DNA of 12,898 nucleotides from JANXQG01 sp037147235 (lineage in GTDB: Bacteria; Planctomycetota; Planctomycetia; Pirellulales; Thermoguttaceae): the NCBI GenBank assembly GCA_037147235.1, contig JBAWVO010000182.1, forward strand, positions 1-12,898. The letters are read 5' to 3'. Each line of letters opens with the position of its first letter. Positions within the stretch are counted from its first letter, which is position 1. Both the position numbers and the translations under genes were made by a program. Below the pieces are notes generated by a model. The model was not told the DNA's origin, ran no database searches, and was given only the letters and a program-made list of their open reading frames with translations. Positions 1 to 7,935 of the stretch are shown here, piece after piece.

Positions 1-1466
1 GTCAGGTTCATCGTCTCGGCCTTGTTGTAGGATAGGCCGCTGAAGGCGGCAACGCCGTTGACGAACGTCACGGTCGTTGTTCCCCGTACGCTGGCTGTGC
101 CGAGCGAGCCGAGCGTCACGGTCACCGTGTGCTCGCTATCGCCGCTAATGACATTGCCGTACTGGTCCTCCTCGATAATCACCGGTTGAACGGCAAAGGC
201 CGTCCCGGCCTTTGCCGTCGGTGAAGGTTGCATGGTAATGACCAGTTGGCTGGCAATTGCCGATTTGATTTCTCCAAAGTTGTTGTTTGCGCCGGACACC
301 CCCGCTGCGAGAACGATGTTGGTGAATTGACCGATGCCAATGGTTCCGCCAGGCGTTCCGATTCCCTCCTTGCCGTCCGTATAACCAGGTGGCTGAGTCT
401 CCGTTAGCGTATAGGTGCCCGGCCGGAGGTTGGTAAAGCAGTAGGCGCCACTGGTATCGGTAACGGCCGAGACGGATGTGATCGCTCCCAGGTCGCTGAT
501 GCCCGTGAGCGTTAGCTTGACCCCGGCGATCCCTGGTTCACCCGTCTGCTTGACTCCATTATTGTTCGCCGTATCATCCCAGACGTAGCCCGAAAGGCTC
601 GCGGGCCGAAGTTCCGCGAAGTTATTGCCGGTGCCGATGTTGCCCGGATCAACGCTAAACTGGATCTGGCCCTGGCCGCCAACTAGCGTGGGCGGACTGG
701 CCACGACGGTCGGTTCGCTGCCGGCAATCACCTTCCCTGGAATGTAGCCGGTCGGCTGACCGACCGTCAACTTGTACGTTCCGGGGCGCAGGCTGGCAAA
801 GGCGTAAGCCCCCTGGGCGTTGGTCTTGGCACTGGTCTCGACGTCGTTGGCGCGATCGTCGGAGCCGCTCAGTTGCACGGTCACCCCGGACAGGACCGGT
901 TCGCCCGCTTGCTTGACGCCATCGTTGTTGGCCGAATCGTTCCAGACCGTGCCCGAGACCACCGCCGCCGACAGCTCCCCAAAGTTGTTGTCCGTGCCGT
1001 CGGCACCTGGCTCCAACATGATCTGGTCGATGTACAGGTCGTTTGCCAGTGAGTACGTGTCATAGCCTGTGAACCCGATGTTTTGAGAACCCACCACCGC
1101 CACGCCGCCGACATAGCCGGCTGGATCGTGGACCGTGAGCTTGTAGTTGCCGGATCCGAGGTTGAACGAATAGGCCCCACTTGAACTGGTAAGGGCAGTC
1201 ATCGTCACGCCGCCAAGGATATCATCGGTGCCGGTCAGTGTTATCGCCGCATTGCGGATCCCCGCTCCGCCCGTCTCCATGACCCCGTCACCGTTGACGT
1301 CGTTGTAGACGAAGCCTGACAGGCTCGTGAGCAAACGTCGATTTTCCAGCGGCTCGATATGGAGGCGGCGGAACCTGTCTCTCACCCAAGACGGAGCCGT
1401 CCCGAAGAACACTCCTTCCAACCATCCCGGGACTGAAAATGCTCGACTCGAACCTCGTTTGGACAT
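1..1466 (-). CDS. LEPR-XLL surface protein with SdrD/Cna-B-like repeats (3' partial)
   Basis: The frame is open from an ATG at 1466 to the left edge, giving the first 488 residues with no stop. Residues 40-47 read LENRRLLT, a variant of the LEPR-XLL N-terminal motif of large planctomycete surface proteins, preceded by a basic stretch (RDRFRRLHIEPL). Three repeats follow at about 50-166, 169-287 and 289-400. Each starts SG-(F/T/Y)-V-(Y/W)-(N/D)-D, has a Ca-loop-like segment (DVNGDG, ANNDG, ANNNG), then GAY-x-F, a GxY-x-LT strand, and ends NNFGE or NNFAE. They resemble SdrD B or Cna-B prealbumin-like folds. From about 406 a new Ig-like domain begins (QLVITMQPSPTAKAG, EDQYGNV). The upstream in-frame stop is near 1648 with no other ATG, so 1466 is the best start, though its Shine-Dalgarno is weak (GGGTGG). 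Likely role: exported or cell-surface scaffold or adhesin; the export route and ligand are not visible. Confidence 0.88.
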   Translation of the reverse strand, partial: MSKRGSSRAFSVPGWLEGVFFGTAPSWVRDRFRRLHIEPLENRRLLTSLSGFVYNDVNGDGVMETGGAGIRNAAITLTGTDDILGGVTMTALTSSSGAYSFNLGSGNYKLTVHDPAGYVGGVAVVGSQNIGFTGYDTYSLANDLYIDQIMLEPGADGTDNNFGELSAAVVSGTVWNDSANNDGVKQAGEPVLSGVTVQLSGSDDRANDVETSAKTNAQGAYAFASLRPGTYKLTVGQPTGYIPGKVIAGSEPTVVASPPTLVGGQGQIQFSVDPGNIGTGNNFAELRPASLSGYVWDDTANNNGVKQTGEPGIAGVKLTLTGISDLGAITSVSAVTDTSGAYCFTNLRPGTYTLTETQPPGYTDGKEGIGTPGGTIGIGQFTNIVLAAGVSGANNNFGEIKSAIASQLVITMQPSPTAKAGTAFAVQPVIIEEDQYGNVISGDSEHTVTVTLGSLGTASVRGTTTVTFVNGVAAFSGLSYNKAETMNL

Positions 1467-1775
1467 GATGCCACCCGCTCGCGATGCAGCGAACTTTCTC
1501 AAAGGGACATGGGTTGTTGGAAAATCATTGAACGCTCCACACGTTGAGATCCACGTGTCCCAAGAGTCATGCGGCGAAAAAAACACGGCATCCGGACCAC
1601 CGAGACGTACCGCAACGGCAGCTACCGCGCCGATGGAAAAGTTTTCTCATATCGGACACGGAGCGGGGGCCTCGGCATAACCGAGCCCCCGCAGACAAGC
1701 AGTCATCAACCATCAATACCCTCCCTTCGAGAAGGAACTTACCTCCCGTTGGGCCGAATCGCCTCTCAACCAACC
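1467..1775. other. spacer between two surface-protein genes
   Basis: This 309-base stretch separates the two minus-strand LEPR-XLL genes. Apart from the hairpin at 1663-1692 I see no gene in it. The small reading frames on both strands have no family resemblance. The promoter of the downstream gene (start 1466) would have to lie here, but no clear -35/-10 pair was recognised. Confidence 0.6.
1663..1692 (-). terminator. hairpin after the 1776-4016 gene
   Basis: The left arm GCGGGGGCCTCGG (1663-1675) pairs with CCGAGCCCCCGC (1681-1692) across a CATAA loop, with a single bulged C. It lies about 85 bases downstream of the stop codon of the minus-strand surface-protein gene. There is no long U-run on either side, so it may be a factor-assisted terminator or an mRNA 3' end stabiliser. 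The structure is seen directly; its role is inferred. Confidence 0.55.
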
Positions 1776-4016
1776 TCAAAAGCTAGGTGGGATGACGGTC
1801 TGGAAGTTCTTGATGGTGGCATTATTGCCCGTATTGCCTCCGTTGTTCTCGTCCAAGGTGTTGTTCCCACGGCCGCCGTTCAGGTTGGCAAAGCCGTCCC
1901 AGCAGTTATTGTAGAAGTACAAGTAGTCATCGCCCCCGCCCATGCTGACATTCAAGCTGTTCGTGGTGCTGGTCGAGATGCAGATATCCGACAACGTGAC
2001 CACATTCGCACCGGTGCCGCTTCCAGTGCCGATATAGAAGTACGCAAAATCGGTATTCAGCGAATACGGATTGGCGGTGTTGTCCAGCATCGCCTCGGCC
2101 TCCGTGGCGAGTTCCTGGTCAATGGCGTTCATCGAAGCCTGGATACTGGGATTCGCGGAGATGTAGTTCTGCAACGCCCAGTCAATGCCATTCGTGGTAT
2201 TGGGATCCAGGCCCATCACATTAAGGCCGGCCCAATCCAGGCTGACCACTACGGTGTTGTCGCCGTTGCCGGTGGTCAAACTGAACTTGTTCATCTGGCC
2301 CTTCGGTGGTTGGCCGCACAAGGCATCGCCAAGTGCACCCATCCCGACAACGACGATCGTATCGGCGGCCTTGCCGAGAGCGCCTACCGACAAGGTCGCG
2401 GTGCCGGTCCCGTCCGTGGTGCCCACGCCGACCTCGCTGATAAACAGCCCGTCACTTCCGAGCCCCATGGTGACGCTCAGGGTCGTCTTGACGGCAGACT
2501 CGGAGAGGGTGATCGTAGACATATTGGAGACGGTATCGCTGGTTGTGAATGCGGCCTTGTAGGCCATGAATCCACAGGTATCCGTGAGGTCGAGGATTTC
2601 CGTTTCCAAGTTATCGATGTCCAGGCCAGCCGGCGGCGCACTGGTCGGATCAAAGAACACGCCTGACGGATGGTTGGCGACGAAGTCGAGGATCGCTGCA
2701 TCTACCACGGCGACGTCCGGATCGGCCAGGACCACGTCGTTGCCGGCGCCCGTCTTGACCCTCAACTCGCTGTCCACGACTAGGCCGGAGATGACGACCA
2801 GGTCATCCGCTGTGCCGCCCGTGATAAAGCAGTTGCCCGCACCGCTCGAATAAGCGCCGGTCACGCTGTCCACATACGTGTCGGTGACGGCGATGACGTG
2901 GGTTCCGTCGTTGGTCCCGTTACCCGCGGTGATCGTCAGATTACCCCCGGTAAGGGTTGCATCGTGGACGTCAATGAGGTCGTTGCCTCCAAGGGTGTAG
3001 ATGGCGACGCCATGTGCGACAACGCTGCCGGCTCCGAGGCTGGAGGCGGTTGCCAGGTCGTCGGTGAGGGTTGACACGCACTCGTCCACCAACTCGCCGT
3101 CGTCACCGTCGCCGAAAACCGGCTCGCTGGTCACGAAAGTACGGAGCGAAGAGTCGATCATATCATTGAAAGCGTCGGTGAGAAGGACGGTGTTGTTGCC
3201 CGCGCCGGCACTGATGGTCAGACGACCGGCAGTGGTCGCTCCGGCAATGGTCGTCCCGACAACCGCGATCAGGTCGTTACTGGCGCCCGTCGCCACGGAG
3301 GCATTGCCGTTCACGGTATCACCGGCAAGGCCCACCATGTCGGGGAAAGCACCGTAGGTCGTGATGGTCAAGTTGCCCGTCGTCGGGCTGCCCACGATGG
3401 TATTGTTAACGTCGATCACGGCGGCCTCGCCGGCCGTCTGGGAACCGTTGACGCCCACGGTAATCGTCAGGTTGCGTCCGACCGTGTCCCCGTTCAGGTC
3501 GATGCACAGATGGCTGGGGCTCGCAATATAGTTCTTGGCCAGCTCGGCGGCAGTCGTGGTGGCAGGCATGGAGATAATCAGATCGCGGGTGATGGTCACC
3601 GCATCCGTTCCATCGCCGATCTGCAGATTGGAATCGTAGCCGGAGAGCTTGATCTTGAGGTCGCGCACGAGCGACGAGAAGGTCGCCGACGTGTTCCCTG
3701 TAGCGTTGATGTTCGTCTGGACCCCCCAGGTACCAGCAAAGGGACTGCTTCCGATGTACGACTGAGTGAGGCCCTGGACGGTAATTACGCCGGCCGACTC
3801 GGTGATGAGAACCCTGACCTCGGGGGCCGAAGCGCTGATGACGAGATCGCTTCCCACCATGCCGGCCAAAACGATCGGGGGGGTCGCCACGAGGGGCGGT
3901 ACGGCGGACAGCAACCGTCGAGTCTCAAGAGACTCCAATCGCAATTTACGGTGGTGTCGGTCACACGAAACGACGGGTCGCTTGCGCGCGCCCCAAAATT
4001 TCATTTGTGGAAACAT
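1776..4016 (-). CDS. LEPR-XLL surface protein, degenerate repeat type
   Basis: This 746-residue protein has a basic N terminus and the motif LESLETRRLLS near residues 27-37, the LEPR-XLL signature. The rest is Gly, Asn, Asp, Thr and Val rich and is built from irregular repeats of the type GNLTI-(T/S)-x-G followed by G-(N/D)-D-hydrophobic runs, for example GNDLIDVHD, GAGNDVVLAD and GGGDDYLYFYN. That pattern suggests a beta-solenoid or RTX-like fold without strict GGxGxD nonapeptides. No enzyme motif was recognised. The frame is also open from a GTG at 4031, but AAGGTGAGG at 4026-4034 stands 9 bases before the ATG at 4016, so 4016 is the better start. It follows the other LEPR-XLL gene's orientation, so the two may form a surface-protein pair. 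Likely exported or cell-surface; ligand unknown. Confidence 0.85.
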   Translation of the reverse strand: MFPQMKFWGARKRPVVSCDRHHRKLRLESLETRRLLSAVPPLVATPPIVLAGMVGSDLVISASAPEVRVLITESAGVITVQGLTQSYIGSSPFAGTWGVQTNINATGNTSATFSSLVRDLKIKLSGYDSNLQIGDGTDAVTITRDLIISMPATTTAAELAKNYIASPSHLCIDLNGDTVGRNLTITVGVNGSQTAGEAAVIDVNNTIVGSPTTGNLTITTYGAFPDMVGLAGDTVNGNASVATGASNDLIAVVGTTIAGATTAGRLTISAGAGNNTVLLTDAFNDMIDSSLRTFVTSEPVFGDGDDGELVDECVSTLTDDLATASSLGAGSVVAHGVAIYTLGGNDLIDVHDATLTGGNLTITAGNGTNDGTHVIAVTDTYVDSVTGAYSSGAGNCFITGGTADDLVVISGLVVDSELRVKTGAGNDVVLADPDVAVVDAAILDFVANHPSGVFFDPTSAPPAGLDIDNLETEILDLTDTCGFMAYKAAFTTSDTVSNMSTITLSESAVKTTLSVTMGLGSDGLFISEVGVGTTDGTGTATLSVGALGKAADTIVVVGMGALGDALCGQPPKGQMNKFSLTTGNGDNTVVVSLDWAGLNVMGLDPNTTNGIDWALQNYISANPSIQASMNAIDQELATEAEAMLDNTANPYSLNTDFAYFYIGTGSGTGANVVTLSDICISTSTTNSLNVSMGGGDDYLYFYNNCWDGFANLNGGRGNNTLDENNGGNTGNNATIKNFQTVIPPSF

Positions 4017-4025
4017 TGTGGTGTT

Positions 4026-4034
4026 CCTCACCTT
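4026..4034 (-). promoter_or_regulatory. ribosome binding site deciding the start at 4016
   Basis: On the minus strand AAGGTGAGG ends 9 bases before the ATG at 4016. The alternative GTG start at 4031 lies inside this motif and would have no spacing to an upstream Shine-Dalgarno, so the ATG is preferred. Confidence 0.6.
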
Positions 4035-4110
4035 TCTAATAAAATGGTTACAAAACTGCCAAACACTAAAAAAGATCGCTCGCGAGAGCTAATGCCTCGC
4101 AATCGTGACT

Positions 4111-4233
4111 TTATCCGGCCTTAGGCAAGCAAAATCGAATACTGTGCGCCGAGCGGATGCGTTCAACAATCCCACCCTCGGCAAGGTGCCCGCCGCCGAA
4201 CTTCGCAGTCGACATATCGGCGACGGGATTCAT
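4111..4233 (-). CDS. possible 40-residue small protein or leader ORF
   Basis: A minus-strand ORF starts at ATG 4233 (MNPVADMSTAKFGGGHLAEG...) and ends with TAA at 4111. It is supported mainly by a strong Shine-Dalgarno, GGAGGT (4238-4243), 4 to 5 bases before the ATG, which is rare in this window. The product has no signal peptide, no membrane segment and no family that I recognise. It ends 94 bases before the start of the LEPR-XLL gene at 4016 on the same strand, so it could be a short leader gene in the same transcript or a remnant of a longer gene. The frame is open further upstream to 4296. Confidence is low because the ORF is short. Confidence 0.3.
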   Translation of the reverse strand: MNPVADMSTAKFGGGHLAEGGIVERIRSAHSIRFCLPKAG

Positions 4234-4539
4234 GTACACCTCCACATTCTCGCTGTTGCCTTGAAACAATGAATGACTAGTGGTAATTCTTCGCACGCTG
4301 AGGAAACCGTTGTATCCTCGGAATCCCCAGACTCACATCAGGAAACGGTATCCGTTCATACCGGGATTTCCATTACAACGAAGGAGGGGTTAGATACAAT
4401 CGAAAGAAAGGAAAATGCGGCCAAGGATGTTTGGGCCCGTCTCTTGTTCTCATTCTTTCCCAGTAGATACAACGACACCGCAAAGTCAACGACCCGGCGG
4501 AAATCAACCACCCGCCAGAATTGGGCTTTTCCGGTTCAG

Positions 4540-4619
4540 GTTCGGCGAGGGTCAGGTTCGGCGTGGGGTAAGTTCGGCGTGGGGTAAGTTCGGCGTGGGG
4601 CAAGTTCGGCGTGGGGCTC
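4540..4619. repeat. five tandem copies of a 16-bp unit
   Basis: The unit is GTTCGGCGTGGGGTAA. Copies begin at 4540, 4556, 4572, 4588 and 4604. Copies 2 and 3 are identical, copy 4 differs at one base, copy 5 at its last bases, and copy 1 at several positions. The unit length is not a multiple of three, which argues against protein coding. Confidence 0.9.
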
Positions 4620-4677
4620 CCGACCCCGCCGAAACGATTTATCCCCCTCTTGTGATTCCCATCGCCGTGGGGTAGCC

Positions 4678-4835
4678 TTAATGGGGATCTTCCGGTTTTT
4701 AGGTGCCGAAGTAGGGTGGGGAGAGTGAAACAAGCCCCACCAAAAGCGGATCGCAACAGAATTGGTGGGGCTCGCTGCGCTCTCCCCACCCTACAATTAT
4801 TCGCGTTCCGCACCTGGAACCGGAAGAGCCCTTAA
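4678..4835. mobile_element. 158-bp nested palindromic (MITE/REP-like) element
   Basis: The element is nearly one large hairpin. TTAA stands at both ends (4678-4681 and 4832-4835). CTTCCGG...AGGTGCCGAA (4689-4710) pairs imperfectly with 4806-4826. GTAGGGTGGGGAGAG (4711-4725) pairs perfectly with 4780-4794. AGCCCCACCAA (4733-4743) pairs perfectly with 4762-4772. No transposase is encoded, so it would be non-autonomous. Its right end is 45 bases before the MG2 gene start. The GTAGGGTG terminus is shared with the element at 11245-11382. In the minus-strand frame it reads VGRAQRAPP, a phrase I associate with repeat-derived spurious ORFs. Confidence 0.75.
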
Positions 4836-4880
4836 TCGTCGTCGTGGATTCCTAATGCTCCGTTGCAAGACCTGTTGACC

Positions 4881-7322
4881 ATGCCTTCAAAAGCCGCATT
4901 GCCCGTGCCTCGCGCCCGCCTTGCCTCGACGCCTATTGCCCGCGGCGCAAGCTGGTTCGTTGCCTTGGCGTCCTTTATGCTGATTGCCGTCTCGGTGGGA
5001 AGTTATTTCTATCATCGCCGACAGATGGACTCGATTGCGGCCAAGCACCTGCGCCTAGTGGTCGCCGGAGCAGGACAGTTGCAAGTCGGAATGCCGAGCG
5101 TATTCAACATTCAGGCCACCACGGTTACCGGGGTGCCGTGGGCTGCCCAGGTGGAATGGTCGCTCTCCACGCCCGATGGCAAGCGACTCGTCGATCGCAA
5201 AGAGCCAACCGACGACCAGGGCCGGCTAACCATGGTCGTGCCGGCCGATATGGACCTTCCCACGCGACCGCACGGGCAGTCGCAGCTTACCGTCACCGTC
5301 GGTGGGGGCGTGAACCCGCCGAGCGTTGTGCTGCCGCTGCCTATTCGGCCGGCGAGTTATCTCACGCGTCTTTGGCTCGACCGTCGCTGTTATCGGGCGG
5401 GTGAAACGGTTTACTATCGCTCGCTGACGGTCTCTCGCTACAGTTTGATCGCGCTCCGCACGCTACCCGTGGAGTTTGAAATCCTCGATCCCAAGTTGGT
5501 CCCGCTGCCAGGCTCGCGAATCGATGGCCTCACCGATCAGGGCGTCGGCAACGGCTCGTTCCGGTTGAGGGATTCGTTGCCCGCCGGCACCTACACGCTG
5601 GTGGCCCGAGGTTTGGACGGATTTTTTCCCGAGGAGCGTCTGGCGTTTGAAGTGATCGGCCAGGCACCGCCGCAATTTCAAGCGAAAGCGATTACCAAGG
5701 CCCCCCCCACACGCACGGGGGCCCCGTACGTTGACTTCTATCCCGAGGGCGGACTTATGGCCGCCTGGATCGAGAATCGCGTCTACTTTACCGCCCGTGA
5801 CGTGAAAGGTCAACCGCTGGAGATCCGTGGCAATATCGTGGATAGCAAGGGCGCAAGTGTGGCGAGGGTGGAAGCAGCCCGCAGCGGTCTTGGAGTATTC
5901 AGCATCGTGCCTGACGCTGCGGAAACCTACCGGCTGACAATCACTAGCCCAGCGGGCATCAGCGAATCGCTGCTGGTGCCGCCGGCATCTTCCGATCAGA
6001 AGATCACGATCACAACAGGGCAGGGGGTCTTTGCCCCCGGCACCCCGTTGAATTTCAGTATTCGCGCAGTGAAGGATCGTCTTCCGCTCGTCATTACGGC
6101 CCGCCTGCGTGGCATGCTCGTAGGTCAGCAGATACTCGTTACCTCGCCCGATCGGCAGGCGAAGGCCAACACGGTGTCGATTCCCCTGGATGACCAGGTT
6201 GCGGGAGTGATCCGCTTGACGGTTTACGACTTCACGAAGAGTCCGCCACGAGTGCTTGCCGAGCGGTTAGTTTATCGCCAGCCGCGGCGACTGGTCATCC
6301 GTGCAGCCGAGAGAAAGAGGTCCGGCGACGAGCTTGCGATTTTCGTTCAGAACGAGAAAGGACGGCCAGTCGCCGCCGTCTTGGGACTGACGGCACTCAG
6401 TGGCGGGAAGGACAAGACCTCGCCGCCTGGCCGCTCCTGGCCCGATCTGCTACATGCCTTGTTATTGGACGGTGACCCGGAGAATTCGGCCGCGTTGGAG
6501 AACTTCGATTTGAATCTTTCCGATGTCGATGCTGCGGCAGCGGCGGACTGCACACGGAGTGTGCCTGCTACTTTACTCGATCTCGTGCTCGGTTGTCAGA
6601 GGCCGCGCGCGATGGGAAAATCGGGTGACGCCAAGCGATTTCCGAACGAAATGCCCCCATCGCCTTTCGTACTCTTCGATAACCTGAACGAATTGCAAGC
6701 CGAGTACGAAGCGACGCTGAGCGAGTATCGGGCCAAACGAACGCACGTCGTCAATGCCCTGATCATGCTCAGTTTTTTCGGTGGCCTGGCCCTCGCTTTG
6801 CTCGTGACCCTGCTGGCCCTGCTGCGTATTGTCTGGGGTAGCCGGCTTTGGCTGCCGACCGTCGTGGCAACAATCTGTTGCGTTGTCGTCACGGCCGTGT
6901 CGAACGAACCTAGCCGAATGAAGCCTGCCGAAGCCGCGACGGTTGGGTTCGCTCCTTGCATACTGCCCCCCGATGCCGAACCTAGGGAGCAAAATCGTTG
7001 GGATTCGGCGATATCCAAGTCCATGCCGGCCGACAGTAAGCTGCGAAATCTTGCGGATAAGCTCAGTAAGGCGGGTGACGATGAGAAAGAACTGAAATCC
7101 GATCGATTTGTTGTGCGGCAGTACACATTGCCTGATCTGGCTGGTTCCATCGCGGGTGAAGAGTGCGCCAAACCGCTGGCTTGGTATCCGCTCGTGATGG
7201 CCGGTGCCGATGGCCGCGCAACCTTGCCCGGCCTCGCGCCCGCTGCCGGCCAGTCGGTTCGCCTGTTCATCGACGCTCACGGCGACGATCGGATCGAGTC
7301 GTGCGAGTTACGGATGAAATAG
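4881..7322 (+). CDS. membrane-anchored MG2/alpha-2-macroglobulin-like protein
   Basis: The product is 813 residues from the ATG at 4881; an in-frame TTG at 4863 is also possible, and neither has a clear Shine-Dalgarno. A membrane anchor lies at about 24-44 (WFVALASFMLIAVSVGSYFY). An MG2-like macroglobulin domain spans about 160-260 (LDRRCYRAGETVYYRS, then PAGTYTLVA) and a further macroglobulin-like domain begins near 285 (VDFYPEGGLMAAWIENRVYF). Two membrane segments lie near 620-645 and 648-665. The C terminus has FVVRQY, then WYPLVMAGADGRATLP and a final FIDAHGDDRIES strand, as at the macroglobulin alpha-2 segment of bacterial homologues. No CGEQ thioester motif is present and the protein is about half the length of classical bacterial alpha-2-macroglobulins, so covalent protease trapping is not expected. 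A 25-base repeat shared with 7920-7944 lies in frame at 6550. Role unknown; probably periplasmic-side surface or interaction protein. Confidence 0.75.
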   Translation: MPSKAALPVPRARLASTPIARGASWFVALASFMLIAVSVGSYFYHRRQMDSIAAKHLRLVVAGAGQLQVGMPSVFNIQATTVTGVPWAAQVEWSLSTPDGKRLVDRKEPTDDQGRLTMVVPADMDLPTRPHGQSQLTVTVGGGVNPPSVVLPLPIRPASYLTRLWLDRRCYRAGETVYYRSLTVSRYSLIALRTLPVEFEILDPKLVPLPGSRIDGLTDQGVGNGSFRLRDSLPAGTYTLVARGLDGFFPEERLAFEVIGQAPPQFQAKAITKAPPTRTGAPYVDFYPEGGLMAAWIENRVYFTARDVKGQPLEIRGNIVDSKGASVARVEAARSGLGVFSIVPDAAETYRLTITSPAGISESLLVPPASSDQKITITTGQGVFAPGTPLNFSIRAVKDRLPLVITARLRGMLVGQQILVTSPDRQAKANTVSIPLDDQVAGVIRLTVYDFTKSPPRVLAERLVYRQPRRLVIRAAERKRSGDELAIFVQNEKGRPVAAVLGLTALSGGKDKTSPPGRSWPDLLHALLLDGDPENSAALENFDLNLSDVDAAAAADCTRSVPATLLDLVLGCQRPRAMGKSGDAKRFPNEMPPSPFVLFDNLNELQAEYEATLSEYRAKRTHVVNALIMLSFFGGLALALLVTLLALLRIVWGSRLWLPTVVATICCVVVTAVSNEPSRMKPAEAATVGFAPCILPPDAEPREQNRWDSAISKSMPADSKLRNLADKLSKAGDDEKELKSDRFVVRQYTLPDLAGSIAGEECAKPLAWYPLVMAGADGRATLPGLAPAAGQSVRLFIDAHGDDRIESCELRMK
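6550..6574 (+). repeat. 25-bp palindromic repeat inside the MG2 gene
   Basis: The sequence GCACACGGAGTGTGC followed by CTGCTACTTT is identical to 7920-7944. It contains a hairpin (GCACAC-GGA-GTGTGC). Here it is read in frame as CTRSVPATL between low-complexity AAAAAD and LLDLVLG, without breaking the frame. Confidence 0.8.
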
Positions 7323-7421
7323 CAGGCGGCTTTTGGGGGGGGCTTCGCGCCGAGGCAACTTGCGAGTATACAAGATAGTATCTGATTCAGACATTACCAC
7401 CGCAGTAGGGGGATACTTTCC

Positions 7422-7841
7422 TTGGCCAAGCCAACAACAGATAAGAACAACTTGGATGCTCATCGCACTCGGCTTCTCGACCTTCGGTCCCGCTTGCGCG
7501 GTGAGATAGGGCAGATGGCCGACGCGGCCTTGGGCCAGGGCCGATCAGGAACCAGTAGCCTGCCGATTCACATGGCCGATTTAGGTAGCGACAACTTCGA
7601 GCAGGAGCTTACCTTGAGCCTAGTCGGCAACGAGAAAGAGGCCCTCAATCAGATCGAGTTCGCCTTGGGGCGGATTGCCGACGGCAGCTTCGGTAAATGC
7701 GAAGATTGCGGCAAAAAGATTCCTGAACCGCGGCTGGAAGCCATCCCTTACACGGCCGTATGCGTACAGTGCGCGGCAATCCAGGAAGAGCAGCACGGCA
7801 GCGAGGAGCAGTCACCGTACTCATCCCACGAAATGGAATGA
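7422..7841 (+). CDS. DksA/TraR-family C4 zinc-finger protein
   Basis: The 139-residue product has an N-terminal helical region (LDAHRTRLLDLRSRLRGEI, about 11-29), the conserved segment MADLGSDNFEQE (51-62), and a C-terminal zinc finger with Cys93, Cys96, Cys114 and Cys117 (CEDCGKK ... CVQC). The family binds RNA polymerase through the secondary channel and modulates transcription initiation, often with ppGpp; that role is transferred from the family. The size fits short DksA/TraR proteins. The start is TTG at 7422, with AGGGGGA ending 8 bases upstream; no in-frame ATG lies before residue 32. It follows the MG2 gene by 99 bases in the same direction and converges with nifS. The tail is acidic and hydrophilic (EEQHGSEEQSPYSSHEME). 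Confidence 0.88.
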   Translation: MAKPTTDKNNLDAHRTRLLDLRSRLRGEIGQMADAALGQGRSGTSSLPIHMADLGSDNFEQELTLSLVGNEKEALNQIEFALGRIADGSFGKCEDCGKKIPEPRLEAIPYTAVCVQCAAIQEEQHGSEEQSPYSSHEME

Positions 7842-7918
7842 GCTCGTTGGTCGGAGAGCCTTAGGATCGGCGCATAAATAACTGTCATGTTTTGCCCACT
7901 CGCCGAGCGGGGGCAGAC

Positions 7919-7935
7919 GGCACACGGAGTGTGCC
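7919..7935 (+). terminator. perfect hairpin, possible terminator
   Basis: GGCACAC-GGA-GTGTGCC forms a 7-bp stem with a 3-base loop. On the plus strand it is followed after a few bases by CTTTTCTT. It lies about 80 bases beyond the dksA-like stop and inside the larger inverted repeat, so termination of that transcript is plausible. The T-run is short and offset, and the hairpin is a member of a repeat family, so its function is uncertain. Confidence 0.4.

Larger units (their letters stand above)
4234..4880. other. gene-poor divergent intergenic region
   Basis: This region lies between the minus-strand surface-protein genes and the plus-strand MG2 gene. It contains a 16-bp tandem array (4540-4619) and a long palindromic element (4678-4835). 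A 104-codon plus-strand frame from 4273 is open, but it lacks a ribosome binding site, matches no family and ends inside the tandem array. I therefore do not call it a gene. Promoters for both flanking transcripts should be here; none could be assigned with confidence. Confidence 0.5.

Noticed and set aside
1569..2666. 365-codon plus-strand ORF
   Set aside because: It lies antisense to the 1776-4016 surface-protein gene, has no ribosome binding site or family motif, and its composition mirrors the Gly/Asn-rich gene on the other strand.
3510..4124. 204-codon plus-strand ORF
   Set aside because: It is antisense to the N-terminal part of the LEPR-XLL gene, which has a clear motif and start site.
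4273..4587. 104-codon plus-strand ORF
   Set aside because: There is no Shine-Dalgarno, no recognisable family, and the last third is read from the 16-bp tandem array.
4373..4813. 146-codon minus-strand ORF
   Set aside because: It is formed entirely by the palindromic element and the tandem array (phrases such as VGRAQRAPP), typical of a repeat-derived spurious ORF.
6573..7280. 235- and 224-codon minus-strand ORFs
   Set aside because: They are antisense to the C-terminal half of the MG2 gene and overlap each other in different frames.
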